DNA of 64,000 nt from positions 597,176 to 661,175 of the forward strand of contig NZ_KB907787.1 of NCBI RefSeq assembly GCF_000382205.1, written 5' to 3'. Positions within the stretch are counted from its first letter, which is position 1; each line of letters starts with the position of its first letter. This DNA comes from Dyadobacter beijingensis DSM 21582. Lineage in GTDB: Bacteria > Bacteroidota > Bacteroidia > Cytophagales > Spirosomataceae. Positions 8,971 through 17,419 of this stretch are shown here, in pieces. The notes beneath the pieces were generated by a model, which made no database searches, had not been told where the DNA came from, and saw nothing but the letters and a program-made list of their open reading frames with translations. Made by a program: the position numbers and the translations under genes.

Positions 8971-10566
8971 ATGAAAACAAATACATTCAAACATAGCATA
9001 TACGCCGGACTGACGATACTCACGATCAGTCTGGCCTCCTGTGACTCGGGCCTGCTCGAAACCGTGCCAAACGACCGTCTTTCCGAAGATTTGTTCTGGA
9101 AAACCGAAAGTGACGCCAAACTGGCCGTTAACTCACTCTACACGGACCTGGACAGCACCACGGCCGTCACCTGGGACGGCATTACCGACCTCGCGCATAC
9201 CAACCAGAGCTTCAACGTGGCCGCTTATATTGAAGCAGGCAGTTATGATGCGACGAGTTCGGTAATTTACGACGAATGGAGAAGGGCTTACCGCGGCATT
9301 CGCGGGGTGAATTATTTCCTGGAAAACGTCGATAAGGTGCCCAGCACCAATACCGCGCTGATCAACCAGCTGAAAGGTGAGGCGAAGGCATTACGGGCCT
9401 ATCAGTACCTGAGGCTGGCTTCCCTGTTCGGCCCGGCGCCGCTGGTAACCTCGTCGATCAGCATCGAGGAAGGCCGCACCTTGAAAAACACGCCTGTGGA
9501 GGAGATATGGAATTTTGTGGAAAAAGAGCTGACGGAAGCGGCCGCATTATTGCCGACGACTTACGGTGCTGCCGACAAGGGGCGTTTCACGAAAGGCGCT
9601 GCTTTGGGCCTGCTCGCACGGGCCGACCTGTACGCGGGGCGCTACCAGAAAGCAGCCGATGCGGCCGATCAGGTGATCAGGCTGGGCGTGTACGGTTTGT
9701 ATGATTCTTATGAAAAACTGTTCAGCTATGCCGCGGAGAATAACAAGGAAGTGCTGCTGGACAAGCAATATTTAAAGGATGTTGCTCAAAATAACGTGTT
9801 TAACCTGCTTGCGCCGTACAGCCAGAAGAATGCGCAAAGTACCTACGTGCCCACCAAGGCATTGGTAGACACCTACGAAACACTGGAAGGCAAGAAAATT
9901 ACCGATCCTTCGAGCGGCTATGACCCGGCGAAACCTTACGCCAACCGCGACCCGCGCCTGAAATTCTCCGTATTCCTCGAAGGCGACGCATTGCCGAGCG
10001 GCATTACTTTCCAGCCCCGCCCGACAAGCCCTACGGCGGACGCGATCGGCAGTACCTATATTGCTTCCACGACGGGTTTTAATATTAAAAAATACATTAA
10101 CAATGAAGATTTCGCCAATCCGACCAACAGCGGTATCAACATCATCCTGCTGCGCTACGCCGAGGTATTGCTGACTTATGCGGAAGCTAAAATCGAACTC
10201 GGGCAGGTCGATGCGAGCGTGATTTCGGCGATCAACCTGGTGCGGAATGGCCGTGCCGACGTGAAACAGCCATCGGTAGCAACGGGCACGCAGGCGGCAT
10301 TGCGCGAGATCGTGCGCCGCGAACGCACGGTGGAGCTGGCATTTGAAGGTCAGCGGCTAGCCGACATCCGCCGCTGGAAAATCGCGGAACAAGTCATGAA
10401 AGGACCGGTATATGGCATTACCTATCCGGATGCTTCGGGCAAACTCGTCACCGTGCAGGCCGCGTCGTCGGACCGTGTGTTCGATCCGGGCCGTCATTAC
10501 CTGTGGCCAATCCCGCAGAAGGAGCGCGATTTGAACCCGAACCTGCAACAAAACCCGAACTGGTAG
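8971..10566 (+). CDS. SusD/RagB family nutrient-binding outer membrane lipoprotein
   Basis: A 531-residue partner of the upstream SusC. It begins with a lipoprotein signal with lipobox LASC (Cys24), followed by the SusD N-terminal pattern ETVPNDRLSEDLFWKTESDA, TPR-like helices (RAYQYLRLASLFGPAPLVT), and the C-terminal signature LLRYAEVLLTYAEAKIELGQ and RRERTVELAFEGQRLADIRRW. The ending HYLWPIPQKERDLNPNLQQN is typical. It binds glycans on the cell surface and caps the SusC barrel. It is 13 bp downstream of susC and about 40 bp upstream of a sulfatase, so all three are probably one transcript. Confidence 0.95.
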   Translation: MKTNTFKHSIYAGLTILTISLASCDSGLLETVPNDRLSEDLFWKTESDAKLAVNSLYTDLDSTTAVTWDGITDLAHTNQSFNVAAYIEAGSYDATSSVIYDEWRRAYRGIRGVNYFLENVDKVPSTNTALINQLKGEAKALRAYQYLRLASLFGPAPLVTSSISIEEGRTLKNTPVEEIWNFVEKELTEAAALLPTTYGAADKGRFTKGAALGLLARADLYAGRYQKAADAADQVIRLGVYGLYDSYEKLFSYAAENNKEVLLDKQYLKDVAQNNVFNLLAPYSQKNAQSTYVPTKALVDTYETLEGKKITDPSSGYDPAKPYANRDPRLKFSVFLEGDALPSGITFQPRPTSPTADAIGSTYIASTTGFNIKKYINNEDFANPTNSGINIILLRYAEVLLTYAEAKIELGQVDASVISAINLVRNGRADVKQPSVATGTQAALREIVRRERTVELAFEGQRLADIRRWKIAEQVMKGPVYGITYPDASGKLVTVQAASSDRVFDPGRHYLWPIPQKERDLNPNLQQNPNW

Positions 10567-10608
10567 TTACTTTTGAGGATATGCATTTACCTAAAACCAC
10601 CTTACAAA

Positions 10609-12048
10609 ATGTTTAGAGTACTCTCACTGCTGCTGGTATCCCTGGGCTTATGCGCCCTGGTAGCCTTCAAAAGCGAAAAGCCGGCCGCAAAAACACCCAA
10701 CATCGTCCTCTTTTTCATCGACGACCTCGGCTACGGCGATCTCTCCGTGAACGGCGCATTGGGCTACCAGACGCCCAACCTCGACAAAATGGCCATGGAA
10801 GGCACCCGCTTCACCAACTTCATGGCCGCCCAGGCCGTGTGCAGCGCCTCGCGTGCCGCATTGCTGACGGGCTGTTATCCCAACCGTCTGGGTATATCGG
10901 GCGCATTCGGACCGAGGGCTGGTGTAGGGCTGAACCCGAAAGAAGAGACCATCGCCGAAATCGTGAAAGCGCAGGGATATGCCACCGGTATTTTCGGTAA
11001 ATGGCATTTGGGCAGCGAGCAGGAGTTTCTGCCGTTGCAGCAGGGCTTCGATGAATATTACGGGGTGCCTTACTCCCATGACATGTGGCCGCTGCACCCG
11101 TGGCAGGAGCGCGCCAAATACCCGCCATTGCACTGGATCGACGGAAACAAGGAAGGCAAAGAGATCAAGAACCTCGAAGACGCCAGCGAACTCACGCCGG
11201 TCATTACCGAAAAGGCGATTTCATTTATCAAAAGGAATAAAAACAAGCCATTCTTCCTGTATGTGCCGCATCCGCTGCCGCACGTGCCATTGGCAGCCTC
11301 CGCAAAATTCCGGGGTAAGAGCCAGCGCGGCATTTTCGGCGATGTGATGATGGAACTGGACTGGTCGGTAGGGGAAATCATGAAGGAGCTCAAAGCGCAG
11401 GGCCTCGATAACAACACGCTGGTGATTTTCACGAGTGATAATGGTCCGTGGCTCAACTACGGCGATCACGCCGGATCGGCAGGCGGCTTCCGCGAGGGCA
11501 AAGGAACATCCTTCGAAGGCGGGCAGCGTGAGCCATGCATTATGCGCTGGCCAGGCGTGATCCCGGCCGGCCGCGTGTCGAACAAGCTGCTTTCAAACCT
11601 CGACGTCCTTCCGACCATCGCGAAGCTGACAGGTGCCAAACTGCCGAAGGAAAAAATCGACGGCCTCGATTTCAGTGCATTGCTGAAAGGGGATGACACG
11701 CAGACCCCGCGCGAAAGTTTCCTTTACTACTACCGCAAAAACAACCTCGAAGCCGTTCGCAAAGGCGACTGGAAGCTTGTATTTGCCCATCCCGGCCGCA
11801 CTTACGAAGGCTCGCTCCCCGGTAAAAACGGCCAGCCCGGCCCCGCCCCGGAAGACCACCAGTTCCCGAAAGCCCTCTACAACCTGGCCCGCGACCCATC
11901 CGAACGCTATGACGTGCTGGAACAAAACCCCGATATCGTAGCCGAACTGGAAAAAATCGCCGAGGCGGCACGTGAGGATATGGGCGATGATTTGCAGAAC
12001 AAGACAGGTAAAAACGTTCGCGAAATCGGGCGTGCCGTTAAAAAATAG
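10609..12048 (+). CDS. Sulfatase (formylglycine-dependent), exported
   Basis: A 479-residue type I sulfatase. I place the start at ATG 10609 (MFRVLSLLLVSLGLCALVAF), which gives a signal peptide. The metal-binding pair Asp38-Asp39 (FFIDDLGYGD), the catalytic Cys78 in C-S-A-S-R followed by AALLTG, and the later SDNGPW motif are all visible. Cys78 would be converted to formylglycine by a radical-SAM maturase (anSME), which is not encoded in this window. The motif has Ala where Pro is commonest (C-x-P-x-R); Ala is a known variant. As the third gene of the SusC/SusD operon it probably removes sulfate from the imported glycan. The exact linkage cannot be deduced. Confidence 0.9.
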   Translation: MFRVLSLLLVSLGLCALVAFKSEKPAAKTPNIVLFFIDDLGYGDLSVNGALGYQTPNLDKMAMEGTRFTNFMAAQAVCSASRAALLTGCYPNRLGISGAFGPRAGVGLNPKEETIAEIVKAQGYATGIFGKWHLGSEQEFLPLQQGFDEYYGVPYSHDMWPLHPWQERAKYPPLHWIDGNKEGKEIKNLEDASELTPVITEKAISFIKRNKNKPFFLYVPHPLPHVPLAASAKFRGKSQRGIFGDVMMELDWSVGEIMKELKAQGLDNNTLVIFTSDNGPWLNYGDHAGSAGGFREGKGTSFEGGQREPCIMRWPGVIPAGRVSNKLLSNLDVLPTIAKLTGAKLPKEKIDGLDFSALLKGDDTQTPRESFLYYYRKNNLEAVRKGDWKLVFAHPGRTYEGSLPGKNGQPGPAPEDHQFPKALYNLARDPSERYDVLEQNPDIVAELEKIAEAAREDMGDDLQNKTGKNVREIGRAVKK

Positions 12049-12057
12049 GAGATAGTG

Positions 12058-12096
12058 TTTCTCAGCAGCAAGTAGCATATTGCTGCTGAGAAATTT
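12058..12096 (+). terminator. Hairpin terminator after the SusCD-sulfatase operon
   Basis: TTTCTCAGCAGCAA (12058-12071) and TTGCTGCTGAGAAA (12080-12093) form a perfect 14-bp stem with an 8-nt loop, starting 10 nt after the sulfatase stop. The T-tract is short. Confidence 0.7.
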
Positions 12097-12136
12097 GTAA
12101 CCCCGGGGTGACAGATTCTCGTTACCATTGAACGTT

Positions 12137-12389
12137 ATGGGAAGAGAAATGAAGCCGGTACACCCCGGCGCCGTGTTGCGGGAGGATGTATTGAAGGGAA
12201 TGAAAATCTCCGTCACAAGAGCAGCGATGGAGTTAAATGTAAGCCGTAAACAGCTTTCCGAGGTTGTCAATGAAAGCGGCTGCTGTGTCGGCGGAAATGG
12301 CTGTACGGCTCGAAATTGGCTTCGGCATCAACGCCGAATTCTGGCCCTTCACCGCATTACCTCTATCCCAAATCTCCAATAAAAAATAA
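12137..12389 (+). pseudogene. Broken HigA-type antitoxin (addiction-module HTH protein)
   Basis: From ATG 12137 the frame reads MGREMKPVHPGAVLREDVLK and RAAMELNVSRKQLSEVVNE, the typical N-terminal XRE-type helix-turn-helix of HigA/VapI antitoxins. After codon GAA at 12272-12274 the family sequence continues in the +1 frame (AAVSAEMAVRLEIGFGINAEFW), so one extra base near the GAAA at 12272-12275 breaks the gene. The restored frame then ends early after FGINAEFW at TAA 12387-12389; intact family members are longer. No HigB toxin gene is found upstream (only 80 bp to the sulfatase). It is therefore a decayed, orphan antitoxin remnant. A single sequencing error cannot explain both the shift and the shortened tail. 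Confidence 0.75.
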
Positions 12390-12408
12390 ATGTGAATACC
12401 ACATTTCA

Positions 12409-12462
12409 TTTGTTTGTTTAACCGATTTATCTTTACTTTGTCTATCAAACAAGTAGATTATA
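12409..12462 (+). promoter_or_regulatory. Promoter and conserved start block before leader element A
   Basis: TTTG (12409-12412), a 20-bp spacer and TTACTTTG (12433-12440) match the Bacteroidota promoter layout. The following TCTATCAAACAAGTAG is shared with 18478-18493 with only two or three changes, beyond the promoter itself. Confidence 0.6.
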
Positions 12463-12491
12463 TCGATCCTTCGATTCGCGATATTCAGAAC

Positions 12492-12607
12492 GTATCTGCT
12501 TTCCGATACCCTAAATGACAGTCCTGGCTCGACTTGCCGGAATTTTCGGTGGTTGTCAATTCATGCCGGTCGTCCGGGCTGTCGTAGGGTATCGGAAACA
12601 AAGATAC
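12492..12607 (+). ncRNA. Putative structured leader RNA, copy A
   Basis: The sequence folds as a long imperfect hairpin. GTATCT (12492-12497) pairs with AGATAC (12602-12607), TTTCCGATACCC (12500-12511) with GGGTATCGGAAA (12587-12598), and GACAG (12517-12521) with CTGTC (12579-12583). An inner hairpin GAATT/AATTC (12540-12544, 12558-12562) presents a loop containing TTCGGTGGTTG. Copy B at 18666-18782 has the same loop and the same GACAGTC and TGGCT blocks but different paired stems, which is compensatory evidence for an RNA fold. It lies between a promoter and the sulfatase start at 12677 (69 nt away). I do not recognise it as a known riboswitch or ribozyme; a DNA repeat is the alternative. 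Confidence 0.55.
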
Positions 12608-12676
12608 AGCAAGCGCGCCAAATTCAAGTAATCCGACGGCCGCCATGTCTTTCTGAAATATATTAATCTACTCCAC

Positions 12677-14122
12677 ATGAAAAAGTATTTGTTCTTAATC
12701 CCTCTTCTCTCCGCTAAGTTCCTTCAACCCAATGCCTACGCGCAAGCCCCTAAACCGGCGCGGCCCAACATCGTTTTTATCCTGGCCGACGACCTCGGTT
12801 ACGGCGATGTCGGGTTCAATGGACAGAAACTCATTAAAACACCCAATATCGACCGGCTTGCCCGCGAGGGAATGATTTTTGCACAATTTTACGCAGGCAC
12901 GTCGGTGTGTGCGCCTTCGCGGTCGTCGCTGCTTACCGGCCAGCATACCGGGCATACTTTCATCCGCGGTAACAAAAGCGTGGAGCCGGAAGGCCAGCAA
13001 CCCATCGCCGATTCGGTGACGACACTGGCCGAAGTGCTCAAAAGATCGGGCTACGTGACTGCTGCCTTCGGTAAATGGGGCCTTGGACCGGTAGGGTCGG
13101 AGGGCGATCCCAACAAACAGGGTTTCGACCGTTTTTATGGCTACAACTGCCAGAGCCTCGCGCACCGATACTACCCGGAGCATCTTTGGGATAACAGCAA
13201 AAAAATACCGCTGGAAGGCAACCAAGGCCTCATTCATAATAAAGAATACGCGCCTGACCTGATCCAGAAAAAGGCGCTCAGCTTCGTGGACGCGCAAGAC
13301 GGCAAGCAGCCATTCTTCCTGTTTTTACCCTACATTCTCCCGCACGCCGAGCTCATGGTGCCGGACGACAGCCTATTCCGCTATTACAAAGGGAAATTTG
13401 AAGAAAAACCTTACAGAGGAGCCGATTACGGGCCCGGCGCGACCGGCGGCGGCTATGCGTCGCAGGAATTTCCGCACGCCACATTCGCGGCGATGGTGGC
13501 GCGCCTGGACCTGTATGTAGGGCAGGTGATGAATAAATTGAAGGAAAAAGGGCTCGACAAAAACACGCTCGTGATCTTCACCAGCGATAACGGACCGCAT
13601 ATCGAAGGCGGCGCCGATCCGGCGTTTTTTAACAGCAGTGCCGGTTTTCGCGGTGTAAAAAGGGATTTGTACGAAGGCGGTATCCGCGAGCCATTTGCCG
13701 CGCGCTGGCCGGCCGCGATCAAGCCGGGTTCCAAAAGCGACTACATTGGGGCATTCTGGGACATCCTGCCTACCTTCGCCGAACTCGCCAGTGCTCAGGC
13801 ACCGCGCCACATCGACGGCATTTCGTTCACCGACGCGCTGAAAAGCAAGCCGACCCAGAAGAAACACGATTACCTGTATTGGGAATTTCACGAACAAGGC
13901 GGCCGGCAAGCCGTGCGGCAGGGCAACTGGAAAGCCGTTCGCCTGAAAGCAGCCGGTAACCCCGACGCTCTGGTAGAGCTTTACGATCTTTCCAAAGACC
14001 CGCAGGAAAAAAATAACCTCACGCCCCAGTTCCCCGATAAGGCCAAAGAACTAGGCCAGATCATGAACCGGGCGCACGTATCATCAGCCATCTTCCCCTT
14101 CGGCAGCATGGCCACTAACTGA
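12677..14122 (+). CDS. Sulfatase (arylsulfatase-like), exported
   Basis: A 481-residue type I sulfatase with a signal peptide ending near NAYAQ. Metal-binding Asp38-Asp39 (ILADDLGYGD), catalytic Cys78 in the canonical C-A-P-S-R followed by SSLLTGQHTGH, and VIFTSDNGPH are visible. The later WEFHEQGGRQAVRQGNWKAV fits the arylsulfatase A-like subgroup. It is separate from the first sulfatase operon: it has its own promoter and a roughly 240-nt leader holding structured element A. It ends at a bidirectional terminator shared with the opposite two-component system. It probably desulfates the same or a related glycan. The two sulfatases are clearly different proteins and not a recent duplicate. Confidence 0.9.
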   Translation: MKKYLFLIPLLSAKFLQPNAYAQAPKPARPNIVFILADDLGYGDVGFNGQKLIKTPNIDRLAREGMIFAQFYAGTSVCAPSRSSLLTGQHTGHTFIRGNKSVEPEGQQPIADSVTTLAEVLKRSGYVTAAFGKWGLGPVGSEGDPNKQGFDRFYGYNCQSLAHRYYPEHLWDNSKKIPLEGNQGLIHNKEYAPDLIQKKALSFVDAQDGKQPFFLFLPYILPHAELMVPDDSLFRYYKGKFEEKPYRGADYGPGATGGGYASQEFPHATFAAMVARLDLYVGQVMNKLKEKGLDKNTLVIFTSDNGPHIEGGADPAFFNSSAGFRGVKRDLYEGGIREPFAARWPAAIKPGSKSDYIGAFWDILPTFAELASAQAPRHIDGISFTDALKSKPTQKKHDYLYWEFHEQGGRQAVRQGNWKAVRLKAAGNPDALVELYDLSKDPQEKNNLTPQFPDKAKELGQIMNRAHVSSAIFPFGSMATN

Positions 14123-14130
14123 CAGCAAAC

Positions 14131-14174
14131 AATAAGCCCTGATCATTATTGGAATGATCAGGGCTTATTGTTTT
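14131..14174. terminator. Bidirectional terminator
   Basis: Perfect 17-bp stem (14131-14147 with 14153-14169), 5-nt loop ATTGG, and T-rich ends on both strands, between the convergent sulfatase and response-regulator genes. Confidence 0.9.
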
Positions 14175-14181
14175 AGATTCC

Positions 14182-14799
14182 TCAAATCAACCCCAATCCC
14201 GCTGCCAGCTTAATCAGTGATGCGGTATTGGACACTTCGAATTTGATGAGCAGGTTCTGCCGGTGACTGTTTACGGTGGTGACGCTGATGAATAGCTGTT
14301 CCGCGATTTGCGGGTTGGTGAGCCCTTCGGCGATGAGTACCAGTACTTCTTTTTCGCGCCGGGTCAGGAACGGCACCGTTTTGGGCGCCGTGGCGGGTGT
14401 TACCTGGTCAAACTGGACGTTCATGAAGTAGCCGCCGGCTTGTACCTGGGCGATGGCTTCGAGGATATCTTCCTTCCCGGAGCTTTTGATGAGGTAGCCC
14501 GAAGCGCCGTTCTGGATCATGCGCGATACGTAAGCGCGCTCATTGAATGTACTCAATGCGAGGGTTTTAACGTCCGGGAACTGGTCTTTTACTTTTTTGC
14601 AGAGATCGATACCGCTGATATCCGGCAGGTTGATGTCGAGAAATGCGATGTCAACTTCGTTACTTTTCAAAAATGCGATGGCGTCGATGGCATTGGAGGC
14701 GGTACCCACTACCTGCACGCTTTCCACGTCGGCCAGCAGTGATTTCAATCCCTCCAATACCAGCGGATGATCGTCTACGATGAGGATTCTGACACTCAT
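14182..14799 (-). CDS. NarL/FixJ-type response regulator
   Basis: A 205-residue regulator with an N-terminal receiver domain (VRILIVDDHPLVLEGL, phosphoacceptor Asp in VDIAFLDINLPD, and the conserved Lys in SGYLIKSSGKED) and a C-terminal LuxR-type helix-turn-helix (LTRREKEVLVLIAEGLTNPQIAEQLFIS). It is encoded 15 bp downstream of a TPR histidine kinase and is the evident cognate partner. The target genes are not marked in the sequence; the divergent small exported proteins at 16949 and 17420 are possible targets by position only. Confidence 0.92.
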   Translation of the reverse strand: MSVRILIVDDHPLVLEGLKSLLADVESVQVVGTASNAIDAIAFLKSNEVDIAFLDINLPDISGIDLCKKVKDQFPDVKTLALSTFNERAYVSRMIQNGASGYLIKSSGKEDILEAIAQVQAGGYFMNVQFDQVTPATAPKTVPFLTRREKEVLVLIAEGLTNPQIAEQLFISVTTVNSHRQNLLIKFEVSNTASLIKLAAGLGLI

Positions 14800-14814
14800 A
14801 AGTTCTTTTATGTT

Positions 14815-16746
14815 TCAAAGTGTTATTTCTACCAATACCGAGGTGCCTTCGCCCGGTTTCGACTGAATGTCGAGCGTACCGTTCAGGTAATCCACGCGCG
14901 CCTGCACGTTGCGGAGGCCCGCACCCTTGTTCTGTTCCAGGTTTTTCACGTCGAACCCTTTGCCATTATCTTCCACAGTTACGCTCACATTATTTTCGAC
15001 CCAGGTCAGCTGCACCTGCGCTTCGCTGGCGTCGGCGTATTTGAGCACATTGTTGAGCAACTCCTGGATAATGCGGTAAAGCACCACTTCTACCTGTGAA
15101 TCGAGACGTTTGTCGTCGAAACCGAACGCCTGCATGGTCACTTTCAAGCGGCCGGAGGTGCTGATGCCGTCGCAAAAGTCGCTCAGCGCGTCGATTAACC
15201 CGAACCGGACGAGTGATTCGGGCATCATGCTGTGGGCCACGCGGCGCATTTCGCTGATGGCGCCGTCGAGTTGGGTCAGGGCCCTGGTAAACGTCATCGC
15301 GCTTTCCTCGGGCAGGATTACATTTCCTTTCACGGAATTCAGAGTTAATTTAATGCCGGATAATAGTCCGCCGAGGCCGTCGTGCAGGTCGCGGGCCACG
15401 CGGGTGCGTTCTTCTTCTTGTCCTTTCAAAATCGAATTGGTCGCAACGAGCTGCTTTTCCTGTTGCAGTTGCAGCACTTCCTGCTCGGCCACGCGGCGGC
15501 GGAATGCAATGTTGCGGTATACCAGAACCGCGATCGCAAGCAATGCTACCAGGCCGACGATCAGGCCGTATATCAATGTGTTACGGGTTTGTTTTTCCGC
15601 TTCCAGCGTCACGATCTGCTTCTCTTTCTGTGCAGTCAGGTATTTGGTATCGAGTTCCTGCAACTGCTTTTGCACGTCGATGCCCTGGATGGAATCGTTC
15701 AGGATCGAATACTTCATCAGGTAATCGTAGGCAGCCTTGTAATTGTTCTGGCGGGCGAGGTCGGTTGCGTAATCTTCGTAAAGCTCCACCAAATGGTCGG
15801 TCATATTGTTGGCTTCCGCAATGGTGAGCGCTTCCTTCGTGTATTTCGCCGAGAGGTCGATCTTTTTGTCGTCCTCGGCCAGGAACATCAATGCGCGGAG
15901 GCAGTCCAGTTCCAGGAACACGTTACCTGTTTTACGGGCGAGGTCGAGGCCCTTTTGGCCGTAAATCCATGCCTCGCTGAGATTTTTCAACAGCCGGTTG
16001 GTGCGGCAAAGGCCAGCATATGCCTGTGTTACAAATATTTCCGAATGGATTTTTTCAGAAACAACCAGCCCTTCCTTGAAATGGGCGAGCGCTTCATTGT
16101 AGCGTTTCAAATTGAAATAACAGCCCCCGATATTGGTCAGAATGTCGGCCAGTTGCAGGCTGTCTTTCATAGGGCGCGCCAGTTGCAGTGCTTTGTGCTT
16201 ATATACCAATGACTTGTTAAACAAATTGGCATGCTCGAACGCGGTGCCGATACTAATGTAAAGCCGGGGCAAAAACTCCTTCATTCCCAGCTTATCAAAC
16301 TGGCTGGCAGCCTGCTGGTAGTATTTGATTGCCTCGGTAAAATTGCCCATGTAGGTATAACTGGCCGCGATATTGTTCAGGCTCTTGCCGATATTCACCT
16401 GGTGGTTCATCCGTTTCGCAATTTCATAGCTCTCGCGGTTCAGTTTGAGCCCCTCTTCGAACTTGCCCTGCAAATTGAGGATGTAAGTGTAGTTGGACCT
16501 GAATTTAAACCGGCCCAGATCGTAGTTCAGCTGCTCGCTCAGGGCATCGGCTTTCAAATAGTACTTGCCCGCACTGTCGAGGTTCTGGTTTTCCAGGTAT
16601 TGCCCGTATTCAATATACGCCAGCACGCGGTTGGTGTCCTGCCTGCTCTGCTGAATGCGTTTCAGTATCGCGGCGGGATCTGGGTTTTGTGCAAATGCCT
16701 GGTTGTATAAAAGCACCAGTAAAAAGGTTCGGAAATATAATTTCAT
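14815..16746 (-). CDS. TPR-containing sensor histidine kinase (HisKA_3 type)
   Basis: A 643-residue membrane kinase. After a signal sequence come roughly six to eight TPR-like helical repeats (for example ALAHFKEGLVVSEKIHSEIF and SLVYKHKALQLA), a coiled segment, one membrane helix (LIYGLIVGLVALLAIAVLVY), the HisKA_3 dimerisation helix with the phospho-His in RVARDLHDGLGGLLSG, and a HATPase domain (ELLNNVLKYA, DNGKGFD, GAGLRNVQARV). The TPR domain would lie outside the inner membrane and sense protein or ligand contacts. It pairs with the response regulator at 14182. It is divergent from the lipoprotein gene at 16949, sharing a 200-bp promoter region. Confidence 0.92.
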   Translation of the reverse strand: MKLYFRTFLLVLLYNQAFAQNPDPAAILKRIQQSRQDTNRVLAYIEYGQYLENQNLDSAGKYYLKADALSEQLNYDLGRFKFRSNYTYILNLQGKFEEGLKLNRESYEIAKRMNHQVNIGKSLNNIAASYTYMGNFTEAIKYYQQAASQFDKLGMKEFLPRLYISIGTAFEHANLFNKSLVYKHKALQLARPMKDSLQLADILTNIGGCYFNLKRYNEALAHFKEGLVVSEKIHSEIFVTQAYAGLCRTNRLLKNLSEAWIYGQKGLDLARKTGNVFLELDCLRALMFLAEDDKKIDLSAKYTKEALTIAEANNMTDHLVELYEDYATDLARQNNYKAAYDYLMKYSILNDSIQGIDVQKQLQELDTKYLTAQKEKQIVTLEAEKQTRNTLIYGLIVGLVALLAIAVLVYRNIAFRRRVAEQEVLQLQQEKQLVATNSILKGQEEERTRVARDLHDGLGGLLSGIKLTLNSVKGNVILPEESAMTFTRALTQLDGAISEMRRVAHSMMPESLVRFGLIDALSDFCDGISTSGRLKVTMQAFGFDDKRLDSQVEVVLYRIIQELLNNVLKYADASEAQVQLTWVENNVSVTVEDNGKGFDVKNLEQNKGAGLRNVQARVDYLNGTLDIQSKPGEGTSVLVEITL

Positions 16747-16859
16747 CGTATCCGGAGAGTAGAATGGATTGGAAAATTACAGGGACAAAAGTCTGAAATA
16801 AAACCTTTTAATAATATCCTATAAACATATGATTTTCTAAAAATCATGCTTTTAGAGGA

Positions 16860-16891
16860 TTGTTCGCGCCCTCCCCGCCGAGCTACCTTTG
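16860..16891 (+). promoter_or_regulatory. Promoter of the 16949-18325 gene pair
   Basis: TTG (16860-16862), 21 bp and TACCTTTG (16884-16891) match the Bacteroidota -33/-7 consensus exactly at the -7 box. The leader to ATG 16949 is about 55 nt. Confidence 0.65.
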
Positions 16892-16948
16892 TGATGTCGA
16901 AAGACAAAAATTATCACATCCATTTATCATTTTAAAATCATTACAGCC

Positions 16949-17374
16949 ATGAAAAAGATTACATTTTTGAAAAACATTTTCGCCCTGTTGCTGCTCTCTA
17001 CAATGATGTTCGCTTGCGAGGAAAAAGACAAGGACGTATCCCCGGAACTGAGCTCGAAAGTGGCAGGCAGCTATAAGGTAACCCGGATGACGGAAGACGG
17101 AGAAGAATACCCGCTCGAACGCGCCAAGGCCAAAGTGACCGTCGAACTGGAAAAATTCTCCGCGGAGGTGGTTACCGCGAAAATGACGCTGTCGCTTGAC
17201 GGCGTTCGCCAGCCGGATGAAGAAGTAGGCACGCTTACGCTCAAAAATGCAGGCAGCACAGGCGTCGATATCTATGAAGGTACCGACAAAGTAGGCAATG
17301 TGAAGGACGGCAAACTCAACATTTTCGTGATCTACGACGGCGCGGAAATCGAAGTGACCGCCACGAAACAGTAA
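16949..17374 (+). CDS. Small lipoprotein of unknown function
   Basis: A 141-residue protein with a lipoprotein signal (MKKITFLKNIFALLLLSTMM then FAC, so Cys23 is the likely lipidated residue). The mature part, beginning EEKDKDVSPELSSKVAGSY, is acidic and reads as a small beta-rich domain of the kind that tests the effect of a variable on Y/T-rich strands (SYKVTRMTEDGEEYPL, VTAKMTLSLDGV). I do not recognise the family. It is 45 bp upstream of another exported protein and both are preceded by ATTACAGCC directly before ATG. The pair probably forms an operon under the promoter at 16860 and may be controlled by the divergent two-component system. Confidence 0.7.
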   Translation: MKKITFLKNIFALLLLSTMMFACEEKDKDVSPELSSKVAGSYKVTRMTEDGEEYPLERAKAKVTVELEKFSAEVVTAKMTLSLDGVRQPDEEVGTLTLKNAGSTGVDIYEGTDKVGNVKDGKLNIFVIYDGAEIEVTATKQ

Positions 17375-17419
17375 CTAAGGCCGCATTATAAACCAATTAC
17401 CTCTTGAACAATTACAGCC

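Noticed and set aside
12492..12607. Element A as a SAM, cobalamin, TPP, FMN, guanidine or hammerhead type RNA.
   Set aside because: None of the signature strings of those families is present in either copy, including the hammerhead core.
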